NCBI GenBank assembly: GCA_963696075.1
Contig: CAVOJD010000006.1
Location: 620,001-684,000, forward strand
Source of the DNA: CAJQQK01 sp963696075
GTDB taxonomy: Bacteria > Pseudomonadota > Alphaproteobacteria > Rhizobiales > Hyphomicrobiaceae
Length of the DNA stretch: 64,000 bases
Reading direction: 5' to 3'
The notes beneath the pieces were generated by a model, which worked only from the letters and a program-made list of their open reading frames with translations, searched no databases and was not told where the DNA came from. Below, piece by piece: positions 1-9,386 of this stretch. Every line of letters starts with the position of its first letter. The stretch's first letter is position 1. Made by a program: the position numbers and the translations under genes.

Positions 1-1105
1 AGGCAAACAGCACGACGCGGTCGCCGGGTTCGACCTTCTTGCCGCCGATCTCGTCTTCTTCCGTGGCGACGCGGATAAGCCCCCAGATCGGCGGATAAAG
101 CCGCATCGTCTCCTGGATGACCGCGCGCGTGTAGGCGAGGGCTGAATAATCGGCCGCCGTCGGCTCACGGTCGCCGTAGCACCGCCTCGCCCTCGCGCGC
201 GGATGCGCTCGGCGGCTTCCGGATGGACGGAGGTGAGATACATCGCCCACGCAAGCGTCAGCGCCGTCGTCTCGGTGCCAGCCCACAGGTATTGCTTGAA
301 CTCGTCGATGGCCTGCTGCGTGATCGAACTCCGGCACGCTCTCGGATCGGCGACGGCAGCCTCGATCATCTTGAGCAGCGTCTTTTCGCGATGTTCGCGC
401 GGATCGGCGGCGAGCACGGTCGCGGCACCGCGCCCCACACCTCCATCGCCTTCGCAGCGCTCTCTGCCGTCGGTGATTCGAAGTCCGTCGCCGGCGACCT
501 TCTTGAGCCGGATCGACTTGTGGTTCATCACGTCGGTGTAGGTCTTCACGCACTTGAACACGAAGTGCGGATTGAAGGGCATGTCGCGGTCGAACAGCGC
601 CTTGCAGATCATGTCGGCGGCAAGCGTCCAGGTCTGCTCGACCATCTCGAACGTCTTCGCCCGACTTCGCCAGTTCTCTGCCCAGTCGTCCATCTTCGTG
701 ATTGATGGCCTGCGACGAAATAGGGGATGTAATCGACGAACATGTCGGGGTGGAAGGCCGGCTGCTGCGGCATCCGGATCTTCTGCCACAGCGCGCCGTC
801 GTGCGTGATCATCGACTTGCCGAAGATCGGGCGCAGGCCGTCGAAATACTTCTGTAGTTGTCAACTTTCGTGACCAGGACGTGCTTGAAATGATCCGGCT
901 CGGACAGCAGCAGGATGCGCTGGTTGGCAAGGTTGATCGAGATCACGCCGCCGTAGCGCTGGGTCATCTGGCAGAGCACGCCCATGGGGTTGTCGGGCCC
1001 CTTGAGAAGCGGTGTCAGCTTGAACCAGATCGACAATTCATCGCCGAGTTGGTGCACGTGGGCAGGCTCTGTTTTCGGGACTTCGGTTTTCGCGACGACC
1101 GTCAT
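1..1105 (-). pseudogene. Cytochrome P450, frame-broken and cut by the window edge
   Basis: Haem-thiolate monooxygenase recognised from minus-strand translations in several frames. The start at 1105 reads MTVVAKTEVPKTEP, with a GGAGG 12 nt upstream (1122-1118). The N-terminal P450 region is in one frame to about 857 (...KVDNYR). The frame then changes and the helix-C-like part MITHDGALWQKIRMP follows. The I-helix motif YLWAGTETTALTLAWA lies at about 240-290, and the K-helix ExxR motif QETMRLYPP at about 90-120. The haem-cysteine loop lies beyond the left edge. At least four frame changes are needed to read these motifs in order. The gene could be a decayed P450 or an intact one damaged by sequencing indels. 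Substrate cannot be inferred. Confidence 0.8.
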
Positions 1106-1383
1106 GGCTTCGGCTTTCCTCCGCTTCATGTTCACGGTCAGGAGGCAAGTGCCTTGCCAACCCCGGCCCAGAACATCTCTTGCGCGGCACAAGCACCCAC
1201 TTTGGTAAAGATCAGCCAAACTGAGCCAATTCGCACAAAGCAGGCGACAACAATGGATTGGCGGGTTAGGCCCTTGCGCGGGCGAAGTCCAGGAAGGCGC
1301 TGCTATTTGGCGCGCCCCTGAGGCCAAGCGGGCGCAGCAAGTATGAAGGCCGACCCACCACGACAGCCGCTTGTTCTACGCCT

Positions 1384-2040
1384 TCACGCGTCCTGTGGCG
1401 AGATAAGCACACGGTCCTGGTTAACCGTTTCACTATCGATGATTCGAGGTGATTCAAATGTGACCGCGCCGCTCGCGACCCACTTGAGCGCCGCCGGATA
1501 GAGCCGGTGTTCCGCCTTGAGGATGCGTGCCGCCAACCGGTCGGGGTCGTCCCCCCCGAGCACCGGCACGGCGGCTTGTGCGATAATTGGACCGGCATCC
1601 ATTTCCGGTGTCACGAAATGCACCGTGCAGCCCACGATCTTGACGCCGGCCGCAAGCGCGCGCGCATGCGTGTCCAGGCCCTTGAAGGCGGGCAGGAGGC
1701 TCGGGTGGATGTTGATCATCCGCCCACGCCACGACTCGACGAATTCAGCCGTCATCAACCGCATGAAGCCAGCCAGCGCGACGATTTCGATGTCAGCGTC
1801 GGCAAGCACCTCGCCGATGCGCTGGTCGAAGGCCGCGCGGTCGGCAAAGCCCTTGTGGTCGATCGCAACCGTCTTGATGCCGTGTTGGGCGGCCCAGGCA
1901 AGGCCGCCGGCATCCGCCCGGTTCGAGAGCACCAGCGCGATCTCGGCGGGATAGTCCTCGGCAAGGCTTGCCTCGACCAGCGCCTGCATGTTCGAGCCGC
2001 GCCCCGAGATCAGTACCGCGGTCCGCCGCCGCCCGCTCAT
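1384..2040 (-). CDS. purN: Phosphoribosylglycinamide formyltransferase PurN
   Basis: Transfers a formyl group from 10-formyltetrahydrofolate to GAR in de novo purine synthesis; cytoplasmic. The 218-residue protein has the usual length. It has the N-terminal GRGSN phosphate loop (residues 13-17) and the catalytic triad positions Asn110 and His112 (INIHPSLLPAFKG) and Asp148 (TPEMDAGPI), matching the E. coli Asn106/His108/Asp144 arrangement. Its ATG overlaps the purM stop codon (ATGA at 2040-2037), so the two genes are probably translationally coupled. Frame intact. Confidence 0.97.
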   Translation of the reverse strand: MSGRRRTAVLISGRGSNMQALVEASLAEDYPAEIALVLSNRADAGGLAWAAQHGIKTVAIDHKGFADRAAFDQRIGEVLADADIEIVALAGFMRLMTAEFVESWRGRMINIHPSLLPAFKGLDTHARALAAGVKIVGCTVHFVTPEMDAGPIIAQAAVPVLGGDDPDRLAARILKAEHRLYPAALKWVASGAVTFESPRIIDSETVNQDRVLISPQDA

Positions 2041-3122
2041 TTGCCAAACTCCAGCCGCCCGCCGAGATGCACCTCAGGCCGGCCGTCCCGGGCGATGACC
2101 TCGCCGATCACGCGGGCGTCTTCGCCGTGAGCCTTGAGGGCCTCGACAACCTGTTCGCGTGCGCTAGCGGCAGCGACGATGACCATGCCGATGCCGCAGT
2201 TGAACGTCCGCGCCATCTCGACCTGGTCGATACCCGCATTCGCCATGAGCCAGCCGAATACGGCAGGCCCCCGCCACTGTCCGGCATCGAGGTCGACCGA
2301 CAGGCCGTCCGGCAGAACCCGGGGGATATTTTCGATAAGCCCGCCGCCCGTGATGTGCGCCAGCGCCTTCACCGCGCCGGTCTCGCGGATCGCCGCGAGC
2401 ACGGGTTTCACGTAGATGCGCGTCGGCGTCAGCAAGGCCTCGCCGAGCTTCGCTTGCGGATCGAACGGCGCGGCATCGCCCCAGCCAAGGCCGCTCTTTT
2501 CAACGACACGGCGCACCAGCGAATAGCCGTTCGAGTGAACGCCGGATGCAGCAAGCCCGATCACGGCATCGCCGGCCGCGATATCGCCGCGCGGCAGGAT
2601 CTGGCCCCGCTCCACCGCGCCGACCGAGAAGCCGGCAAGATCATAGTCGCCCGGACCGTACATGCCCGGCATCTCCGCCGTCTCCCCGCCGATCAACGCG
2701 CAGCCGGCCTCCTGGCAGCCAAGCGCGATCGATTGGATAACTCTGGCGGCAACCCCGGTCTCGAGCTTGCCGGTCGCGAAATAATCGAGGAAGAACAACG
2801 GCTCCGCGCCCTGCACGACAAGGTCGTTGACGCACATCGCGACAAGGTCGATGCCGATGGTGTCGTGAAGATCCGTGTCGATTGCGATTTTGAGCTTGGT
2901 GCCGACACCGTCGTTGGCGGCCACCAGGATCGGATCGGTGAACCCGGCAGCCTTCAGGTCGAACAGGCCGCCAAAACCGCCAAGCGCGCTGTCCGCTCCC
3001 GCCCGCGCCGTCTGTTTGACGAACGGCTTGATGGCCTCGACCAGCGCGTTACCGGCATCGATATCGACACCGGCTGAACGGTAGGTCATCGGCTGATTGC
3101 TGCCGTTTTCTTGGTCACTCAT
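2037..3122 (-). CDS. purM: Phosphoribosylformylglycinamidine cyclo-ligase PurM (AIR synthetase)
   Basis: Converts FGAM to AIR with ATP in purine synthesis. The 361-residue protein shows the PurM hallmarks: NDGVGTKL near the N-terminus, CVNDLVVQGAEPLFFLDY, the GGETAEMPGMY loop, and GVHSNGYSLVR in the C-terminal half. The start at 3122 (MSDQENGSNQPMTYRSAGV) was chosen over a longer in-frame start because alphaproteobacterial PurM proteins begin shortly before the TYRSAGVDIDAGN segment. It is the first gene of a purM-purN pair and is divergent from the DUF2066 gene; the 206 nt between them must hold both promoters. Confidence 0.96.
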   Translation of the reverse strand: MSDQENGSNQPMTYRSAGVDIDAGNALVEAIKPFVKQTARAGADSALGGFGGLFDLKAAGFTDPILVAANDGVGTKLKIAIDTDLHDTIGIDLVAMCVNDLVVQGAEPLFFLDYFATGKLETGVAARVIQSIALGCQEAGCALIGGETAEMPGMYGPGDYDLAGFSVGAVERGQILPRGDIAAGDAVIGLAASGVHSNGYSLVRRVVEKSGLGWGDAAPFDPQAKLGEALLTPTRIYVKPVLAAIRETGAVKALAHITGGGLIENIPRVLPDGLSVDLDAGQWRGPAVFGWLMANAGIDQVEMARTFNCGIGMVIVAAASAREQVVEALKAHGEDARVIGEVIARDGRPEVHLGGRLEFGK

Positions 3123-3328
3123 GAGATCGTCCGTTGCTTCGCGTCGGCCTCCCGGTCTGAGGACCGGCCAAGCCATGTGTTATCGCAAGTCTAGCATGCG
3201 CCGCGCACTGGTTCGCACGTCACGGCGGCGAATCCAACCGCTGCGATGAGGGCATTGACCCGGAAGGTGTTTATGACGCAAAGGGTCGGGCCGGGACCAG
3301 CAGCATCAAGGGGGTGAGAGGTGCTGTC

Positions 3329-4465
3329 ATGATCGATCAGGTAATGAGACTGAAGGCGACGCGCGTTGGCGCGATGATCGCTTTGGCCGTGGCCGCGGTT
3401 TGCGTGATCACGGCGTCCGTGCCCGCCGCCGCGCGCGACGACGTCTTCACGGTCGCGAAGTATCCCGTCGACGCCACCGGCGCCAACGCGATCGCAGCCA
3501 AGCGCGACGCCCTCGCCGAAGGCCGCAGCGCTGCGTTTCGCTCGCTCCTGAAGCGCCTGCTGCCCGCTACCCAGTATGCCCGCATTGATGACGTCATGGC
3601 GCAGGCCGACCCCGCGCGCCTCGTGGCGGGCACCCGCGTCGTCTCCGAGGAAAACTCAGCGACGCAGTATATCGCGACCCTGGATTTCTCCTTCGAACCC
3701 GATGGCGTGCGCGCCCTGTTGCAGGCGAACGGTGTCAGCTTCGTCGATCAACCCGCGCCAACAACCCTTCTCCTGCCGGTATTCACGGCCCCTGACGCGA
3801 CCGGCGTGCCGGCATCCCTGGCAGGCGGCCGCGGCGACCGCCTCTGGCGCGGTGTCTGGGCGGGGCTGGACCTTGCCAATGCCTTGGCGCCCCTCGAACT
3901 GACCACGGCGAGCAGCCTGACGCCCGATCAGCTTGCAGCCCTCAAGTCAGCTGATCCCGGCACCCTCGCGCAGGTCGCCGGCGCCGCGCGCGCGGCCCAA
4001 TACATCATCGCCGAAGCCCGCCCCGATCCCGCAGCTGGCGTTCTTTATGTCACGCTGGCAGGCCAGGACGCCGCCGGCCGCTTCGCCCTCGACACGCGCT
4101 TCGAGTTCGACCGGGAAGATCCGCGCTATTCCCTGGAACTCGCCGCCGTCGTCGCTCAGGGCATCCTGGAAGGCCGCTGGAAGGCGTCGCTCTTGGGAGC
4201 GGGGACGACCATGACAGCAGTCGTGGGCGGCCCGCCGACGCCACTGCAACTCGTCGCGGAATTCTCGACCCTGGCGCAATGGCACCGCCAGCAACAGGTG
4301 CTCGCCACCACCCCCGGCGTCAGTGACCTCCAGATTGGCGGCGTCAGCGGCCGCAGCGCCAGTATTGCCCTCGTCTACCCCGGCGGCGGGCCGGCCCTGC
4401 AGTCCGCCTTGACCGGACGCGGGCTCAGCCTGGAGAATATCAACGGCTTCTGGATCATGCGCTGA
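3329..4465 (+). CDS. Secreted DUF2066 domain protein
   Basis: The 378-residue product has an N-terminal signal peptide: basic start, hydrophobic segment of about residues 12-30, and likely cleavage after AAA before RDDVFTV. It is therefore expected in the periplasm. The first half (VAKYPVDATGANAIAAKRDALAEG..AFRSLLKRLLP) matches the DUF2066 family, whose function is unknown. Start ATG 3329 was chosen because GAGAGG (3316-3321) sits 7 nt upstream; a GTG at 3314 is an alternative. The gene lies between purM and the permease/hdaA genes, a neighbourhood seen in other alphaproteobacteria. Confidence 0.85.
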   Translation: MIDQVMRLKATRVGAMIALAVAAVCVITASVPAAARDDVFTVAKYPVDATGANAIAAKRDALAEGRSAAFRSLLKRLLPATQYARIDDVMAQADPARLVAGTRVVSEENSATQYIATLDFSFEPDGVRALLQANGVSFVDQPAPTTLLLPVFTAPDATGVPASLAGGRGDRLWRGVWAGLDLANALAPLELTTASSLTPDQLAALKSADPGTLAQVAGAARAAQYIIAEARPDPAAGVLYVTLAGQDAAGRFALDTRFEFDREDPRYSLELAAVVAQGILEGRWKASLLGAGTTMTAVVGGPPTPLQLVAEFSTLAQWHRQQQVLATTPGVSDLQIGGVSGRSASIALVYPGGGPALQSALTGRGLSLENINGFWIMR

Positions 4466-4682
4466 CCACCGCTGATTTGCTGGGGGCCGGCCTGCGATGG
4501 CCTTTGACCTCGGCCATCGTCCCGATTAGAGCGTGGCCGGAGGGACTGGCCGCAAACGTGCCGTCGCAACCTCGCCGCCAACAACCAGGACGCCGCAACC
4601 GTGATAATGGATGAGGCGACAGGGTGCCGGGGTGAGCCTCGTCCCGACCAGAAAGGGCCGGCCGTCGGGTTGGCAAGGCGAT

Positions 4683-5810
4683 ATGGCAGATCCAAACAGC
4701 GCCGAGCGCAAGCACCAGAAACAGGTTCTGTTCTGGCTCACCATGGCGGTCCTCCTCGTCCTGGCGATCCTCACGTTGCAGGAAATCCTGCTGCCGTTCG
4801 TCGCCGGCCTCGTCATCGCCTATGCGTTGAACCCGCTCGTCGACCGCATCGAACGCCTCGGCCTCGGCCGCCTGCTCGCATCCGTCTTTATCGTGCTGCT
4901 CTTGCTCGTACTGTTCATCGTCGTCCTGGTCTTCCTGGCGCCGATCCTCTTGCGTCAGGCGGAACAGTTGGTCGGCTCCATCCCCGGAGAGTTGGAGAAG
5001 CTGCGCCCGATTTTCGATCAGTGGGCGCGCCAGCGCTTCGGCGATGGCTACGAGATGATCGCTGGCATGCTCGATCAGTCATACGCCAACATCAAGGCGA
5101 ACTGGACCAGCTACGCAGCCCCCGTTCTCCAGTCGTTGTGGGATCGTGGCCAGGCCCTGATCGATTTCCTGGCGCTGATCCTCATCACGCCGATCGTGGT
5201 GTTCTATCTTCTCGTCGACTGGCGCGACATGATGGTGCGCCTCGGTGACTGGCTGCCCCGCGACCATGAGGCGACGCTGCGCCGCCTGGCCGGCGAAATG
5301 GATGCCGCCATCGGCGCCTTCATCCGCGGCCAGGGCATCGTCTGCCTCGTGCTCGGCACCCTCTACACGGTCAGCCTGACGCTGATCGACCTGCAGTACG
5401 GCCTTCTGATCGGCATCGTGACCGGCGTGATGTCGTTCGTGCCCGTGGTCGGCACCGTGCTGGGCCTCATCACCGCCTCGATCGTCGCTCTGATCCAGGG
5501 GTGGCCGGATCTGACGTTGTTTGGCCTCGTCGTTGCGATCTTCGCAGCCGGTCAGGCCCTCGACGCAGGCTTCCTCTCGCCCCGTGTCGTTGGCCCCAAG
5601 GTCGGCCTCCATCCGGTTGCCTTGATCTTCGCGCTTTTTGTATTCAGCTATCTGTTTGGATTTGTCGGCGTCCTGGTCGCAGTCCCGGTCGCAGCCGCGA
5701 TCGGCGTGCTGATCCGTTTCGCCTTGCGCCTCTACCTTGCAAGCCCGATTTACAAAGGCGGTGGCGCGGACACCCCCGGGCCGGGCGGCAACGGCGGAGG
5801 TGAGGTATGA
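4683..5810 (+). CDS. AI-2E family transporter (PerM-like permease)
   Basis: Polytopic inner-membrane protein of 375 residues. It has hydrophobic segments near the N-terminus (FWLTMAVLLVLAILTL; LLPFVAGLVIAYALNPLVDRIE; LLASVFIVLLLLVLFIVVLVFL), a long soluble loop (about residues 95-155), and further helices ending with FALFVFSYLFGFVGVLVAVPVAAAIGVLIR. The LNPLVDRIE motif after helix 2 and the C-terminal VAVPVAA motif are typical of the AI-2E exporter/PerM family. Substrate is unknown; members include AI-2 exporters and Na+/H+ antiporters. Start chosen at 4683 (MADPNSAERKHQK) with AAGG just upstream. The gene is followed after 60 nt by hdaA. Confidence 0.9.
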   Translation: MADPNSAERKHQKQVLFWLTMAVLLVLAILTLQEILLPFVAGLVIAYALNPLVDRIERLGLGRLLASVFIVLLLLVLFIVVLVFLAPILLRQAEQLVGSIPGELEKLRPIFDQWARQRFGDGYEMIAGMLDQSYANIKANWTSYAAPVLQSLWDRGQALIDFLALILITPIVVFYLLVDWRDMMVRLGDWLPRDHEATLRRLAGEMDAAIGAFIRGQGIVCLVLGTLYTVSLTLIDLQYGLLIGIVTGVMSFVPVVGTVLGLITASIVALIQGWPDLTLFGLVVAIFAAGQALDAGFLSPRVVGPKVGLHPVALIFALFVFSYLFGFVGVLVAVPVAAAIGVLIRFALRLYLASPIYKGGGADTPGPGGNGGGEV

Positions 5811-5870
5811 ACGCGCGCTGGGCGATAAACGGATGGCCCCGTGACGGTGGCGCCCGCTGGAGCGAGACGG

Positions 5871-6587
5871 ATGGTTGAGCGTGAGCGTGAGGAAAGCGTC
5901 GAACCGCGTCAGTTGACGTTCGACCTGCCGCACCTTCCAGCCCTTGAAGCGGAGGACTTCGTCGTCTCCGCGTGCAACCAGCATGCCGTTGACCTGATCG
6001 AGAGCTGGCCGGCGTGGCCCGCTAATGCCGCGGTGGTCGCAGGCCCGCCGGGCAGCGGCAAGTCGCATCTGGTCAGCGTCTGGCTGGCGCGCTCGGGCGG
6101 CACGGCAACGACGATGGCGGAACTGTCGTCCGCGACGATCGAGACGTTCGCGAAAACACCAAGGCTCGCGGTGGAAGACGTGGCAGCGGGCGGAGGGCCG
6201 GAACCGGAGCGTTTGTTGTTTCATCTCCTCAATCAGGCTCGCGAATCCGGTGGCAGCCTGCTGCTCACGATGCGCCAGCCCCCTGGCGAACTGGATATCG
6301 CCCTGCCGGACCTGCGCTCGCGTCTCAGGGCCGCGCCGATTGCGCGCATCGAGCCGATCGACGACGCGCTGCTTTCCGCCCTCCTCATCAAGCTCTTCGC
6401 CGACCGCCAGTTGGCCATCGATCCCGGCGTCGTGAAATATCTCACCCGCCACCTCGAACGCACCGCCGACGCGGCCCGCCAGACCATTGACCGGATCGAC
6501 CGGCTCGCGCTCGCAACCCATCGCAAAGTCACCCGCCAGCTCGCAGCCGAGGCGCTGGCAGCGGGCGCCGAGCCGGGCGACGATTGA
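5871..6587 (+). CDS. hdaA: HdaA-like regulatory inactivator of DnaA
   Basis: A 238-residue DnaA-related AAA+ protein lacking the DnaA DNA-binding domain. Near the N-terminus is QLTFDL (residues 14-19), a match to the beta-clamp-binding hexapeptide of Hda/HdaA. Walker A is GPPGSGKS (58-65) and a Walker-B-like LAVEDV follows. In Caulobacter and E. coli such proteins act with the replicative clamp to stimulate ATP hydrolysis by DnaA and prevent re-initiation. Start ATG 5871 has GGAG (5859-5862) 8 nt upstream; a GTG at 5841 lacks this. The permease-hdaA-ppk order is conserved in alphaproteobacteria. Frame intact. Confidence 0.88.
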   Translation: MVEREREESVEPRQLTFDLPHLPALEAEDFVVSACNQHAVDLIESWPAWPANAAVVAGPPGSGKSHLVSVWLARSGGTATTMAELSSATIETFAKTPRLAVEDVAAGGGPEPERLLFHLLNQARESGGSLLLTMRQPPGELDIALPDLRSRLRAAPIARIEPIDDALLSALLIKLFADRQLAIDPGVVKYLTRHLERTADAARQTIDRIDRLALATHRKVTRQLAAEALAAGAEPGDD

Positions 6588-6966
6588 ACCGCTCGGCCTG
6601 GATCATTTCCGGTTTAGGTACGAAAGACGCCGCTCAGGAATGGCCCGCGCCTGAACCGGAATAGTGATATATATCCAGCAAGTCAGCCCGGATCCTGGCG
6701 ATCGACTGACCGCGCGCCGGCGTCGTCTTGCCGTCATGGAGCTGATCTACCAGATTAAATGGGCGCGGCCGCGGTCGATGGCATGTTCCTGCAACCCGGC
6801 CGCACTGACCGGTGCGCCCGGTTTCGGCCCTGTTTAAAGGGGGCTGAGGCCTTGGATAATGGGGTCCGAGCCCAAGGAATCGCAGCGAAACGCGATATTG
6901 ACGCTCATCGGCTAACGTCTCGCGGCGCACCGATGGTGCCCTGTGGTTAACAGTTGGAGAACGGAC
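6588..6966. other. Intergenic region between hdaA and ppk
   Basis: 379 bases without a convincing gene. Short open frames on both strands show no recognisable protein and no good ribosome-binding site. The last part must carry the ppk promoter and contains its Shine-Dalgarno sequence GGAGA (6956-6960). No clear terminator hairpin with a T-run was seen. Confidence 0.6.
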
Positions 6967-9192
6967 ATGGCGTCGCGCGCCGCGGATCGCTCAGTGAAGG
7001 AGACGGCAAAGAACGCCGCCAAAGCATCGGCGAAGACGGCGAGGACCGGCGCCGTGCCAACCAAGTTCGAGCGCTACTACAACCGGGAGCTGTCCTGGCT
7101 CCAGTTCAACAAGCGCGTCCTGGCTGAGGCCAAGAATGCGCACAACCCGCTTCTCGAGAGGGTCCGTTTCGTGGCCATCGCTGCCTCGAATCTGGACGAA
7201 TTCTTTATGGTCCGCGCCGCCGGCCTGATCGGCCAGCAGAAGGCCGGCGTCGGTCGTCGCTCGATCGATGGCCTCACCCCCGCACAGCAAATCGCGCGCA
7301 TCATCGACTTCACGGGCACGCTGGCCGATGAAAAGCTTGCAACCTGGAAGGCGCTGCGCAAGGAACTCGAGGCGATCTCAGTCGTGCTCATCGAGGAAGG
7401 TGATCTTGAAGCCAGCGACCTCGACGCCCTGCGCACGGAATTCATGGAACGCATGTTCGCGGTCCTGACGCCCCTGAACATCGATCCAGCCCACCCCTTC
7501 CCATTCATCTCCAACCGCAGCCTCACCCTTGTCGTCGGCATGAAGGACGCCGAAGGCAAACAGATGAACGGCCTGATCCCGATCCCCCCGCAATTGCCGC
7601 GCTTCGTGCGCCTGCCCGACCGCGCTGGGCGCCGCGAGTACCGCTTCGCCAGCATCGAGACGGTCGTCGGCCTCTTCCTCGATGAACTGTTTCCATCCCT
7701 CGACGAGGTGCGCCCGCTCGGCTCGTTCCGGGTCCTGCGCGACAGCGACATCGAGTATGAAGAAGAGGCCGAAGACCTCACCATCGCCTATGAGGCGCTC
7801 CTGCGCCGCCGCCGGCGCGGCGACGTCATCCGCCTCGAAGTCGAGGACAAGATGCCGGCTGACCTGCGCCGCTACGTGATCCGCGAGCTTGAGGTGTCCG
7901 ATGCCTTTGTCGTCGTCAAGAACGGCCTCTTGGGGCTCGCCGACATTTCGAAATTGATCGTCGATGACCTGCCCGAGCATCTCTACGAGAGCTTCACACC
8001 GCGCTTCCCCGAACGCGTCGAGGAATTCAACGGCGACGTGTTCGCCGCCATCCGCGCCAAGGACTTCATTGTCCACCACCCTTATGAATCATTCGAAGTC
8101 GTCCTGCGCTATCTGCGCCAGGCCGTCCGCGACCCGGGCGTGCAGGCGATCAAATGGACGCTATACCGCACGTCCGGCCAGAACAGCCCGATCGTCGAGG
8201 CCTTGATTGAGGCCGCCGAGCACGGCAAGTCGGTCACCGCCGTCATCGAACTGAAGGCGCGGTTCGACGAGACCAACAACATCCAGCTCGCCCGCGAGAT
8301 GGAGAAATCCGGCGTCCACGTGGTCTACGGCTTCCAGCAGCTCAAGACCCACGCGAAGCTCGGCCTGATTGTGCGAAGCGAAGGCGACCGCATTGCCACC
8401 TACTGCCATATCGGCACCGGCAACTACCATCCTCAGACCGCACGGATCTATACGGATTTGTCCTATTTCACGGACGAGCCGACGATCGGCAACGATGTCG
8501 CCCGCATCTTCAATTTCGTCACCGGCTACGGGCGCCCGGAAAAACTCGCCGAGCTGGCCGCCAGCCCCGACGGGATCCGCGAGCGCATCGTCGCCCACAT
8601 TGATGCTGAGATCGAGCACGCCAGAGCCGGCCGGCCGGCCGCAATCTGGTGGAAGCTCAATTCCATCGTCGACCGGCGCATCATCGACAAGCTTTATGAG
8701 GCCAGCGCCGCCGGCGTCCAGATCGACATCATCGCGCGCGGCATCTGCTGCCTGCGTCCCGGCATCCCGGGCCTGTCGGAGAATATCCGCGTCAAGAGCG
8801 TGATCGGCCGCTTCCTCGAGCATTCCCGCATCTATTGTTTCGGCCAGGGCGCGGCCCTGCCCTCGCGCAAGGCCGCCGTCTACATTTCTTCAGCCGACAT
8901 GATGGAGCGCAACCTCGACCGCCGTGTCGAGGTCATGGTGCCGGTCAAGAACCCGACCGTGCACGCCCAGGTGCTCGACCAGATCATGGCGGCCAATCTG
9001 AAGGACAACCAGCAGAGCTGGCGCGTCCTGGCCGACGGCTCGTCGGAACGCATGGTGCCGGCGCCGGGCGAGCAGCCTTTCAACATTCATAAGTATTTCA
9101 TGACCCACCCCTCATTGTCCGGCCGCGGTCAGGCGTTGAAACGCAACAAACCGACCGAACTGCTCGACCGCAAGGCGCGCTCCAAAGGTTAA
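6967..9192 (+). CDS. ppk: Polyphosphate kinase 1
   Basis: Membrane-associated enzyme that polymerises the gamma-phosphate of ATP into polyphosphate. The 741-residue product has all PPK1 parts. The N-terminal domain contains YYNRELSWLQFNKRVL and RVRFVAIAASNLDEFFMVR. The catalytic core contains KARFDETNNI. His462 in KTHAKLGL is the expected autophosphorylated histidine, and His481 in YCHIGTGNYHPQTARIY is the second conserved one, with the same 19-residue spacing as in E. coli. Start 6967 has GGAGA 6 nt upstream; an upstream in-frame GTG-type start at 6943 lacks this. An exopolyphosphatase gene follows, so synthesis and breakdown genes are paired. Confidence 0.97.
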   Translation: MASRAADRSVKETAKNAAKASAKTARTGAVPTKFERYYNRELSWLQFNKRVLAEAKNAHNPLLERVRFVAIAASNLDEFFMVRAAGLIGQQKAGVGRRSIDGLTPAQQIARIIDFTGTLADEKLATWKALRKELEAISVVLIEEGDLEASDLDALRTEFMERMFAVLTPLNIDPAHPFPFISNRSLTLVVGMKDAEGKQMNGLIPIPPQLPRFVRLPDRAGRREYRFASIETVVGLFLDELFPSLDEVRPLGSFRVLRDSDIEYEEEAEDLTIAYEALLRRRRRGDVIRLEVEDKMPADLRRYVIRELEVSDAFVVVKNGLLGLADISKLIVDDLPEHLYESFTPRFPERVEEFNGDVFAAIRAKDFIVHHPYESFEVVLRYLRQAVRDPGVQAIKWTLYRTSGQNSPIVEALIEAAEHGKSVTAVIELKARFDETNNIQLAREMEKSGVHVVYGFQQLKTHAKLGLIVRSEGDRIATYCHIGTGNYHPQTARIYTDLSYFTDEPTIGNDVARIFNFVTGYGRPEKLAELAASPDGIRERIVAHIDAEIEHARAGRPAAIWWKLNSIVDRRIIDKLYEASAAGVQIDIIARGICCLRPGIPGLSENIRVKSVIGRFLEHSRIYCFGQGAALPSRKAAVYISSADMMERNLDRRVEVMVPVKNPTVHAQVLDQIMAANLKDNQQSWRVLADGSSERMVPAPGEQPFNIHKYFMTHPSLSGRGQALKRNKPTELLDRKARSKG

Positions 9193-9386
9193 CGGGCGGT
9201 CATCAAACGTGTTGGGTGCGATACGAGCAATTAGGCGTTGCTTTTTGCGCCGAGACATTCGATTTTGCGCCCGCCGCCCCGAGCCCGTTGCCGGGCCGCT
9301 GGCTGAGACGAGGGGCGCATGACTGACATGACTTTCCGGCCCCCACCAATCGGCCTCGATGGCGGCCAACGAATCCGCGATACCGC

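Noticed and set aside
3177..3328. Riboswitch (for example purine) upstream of purM
   Set aside because: The spacer is only about 200 nt and no conserved riboswitch core could be drawn.
5079..6521. 480-codon open frame on the minus strand across the permease and hdaA
   Set aside because: Two well-recognised plus-strand genes cover it; its translation is low-complexity and shows no domain.
6634..6930. 98-codon minus-strand frame between hdaA and ppk
   Set aside because: Arg/Pro-rich, no ribosome-binding site and no similarity to a family I know.
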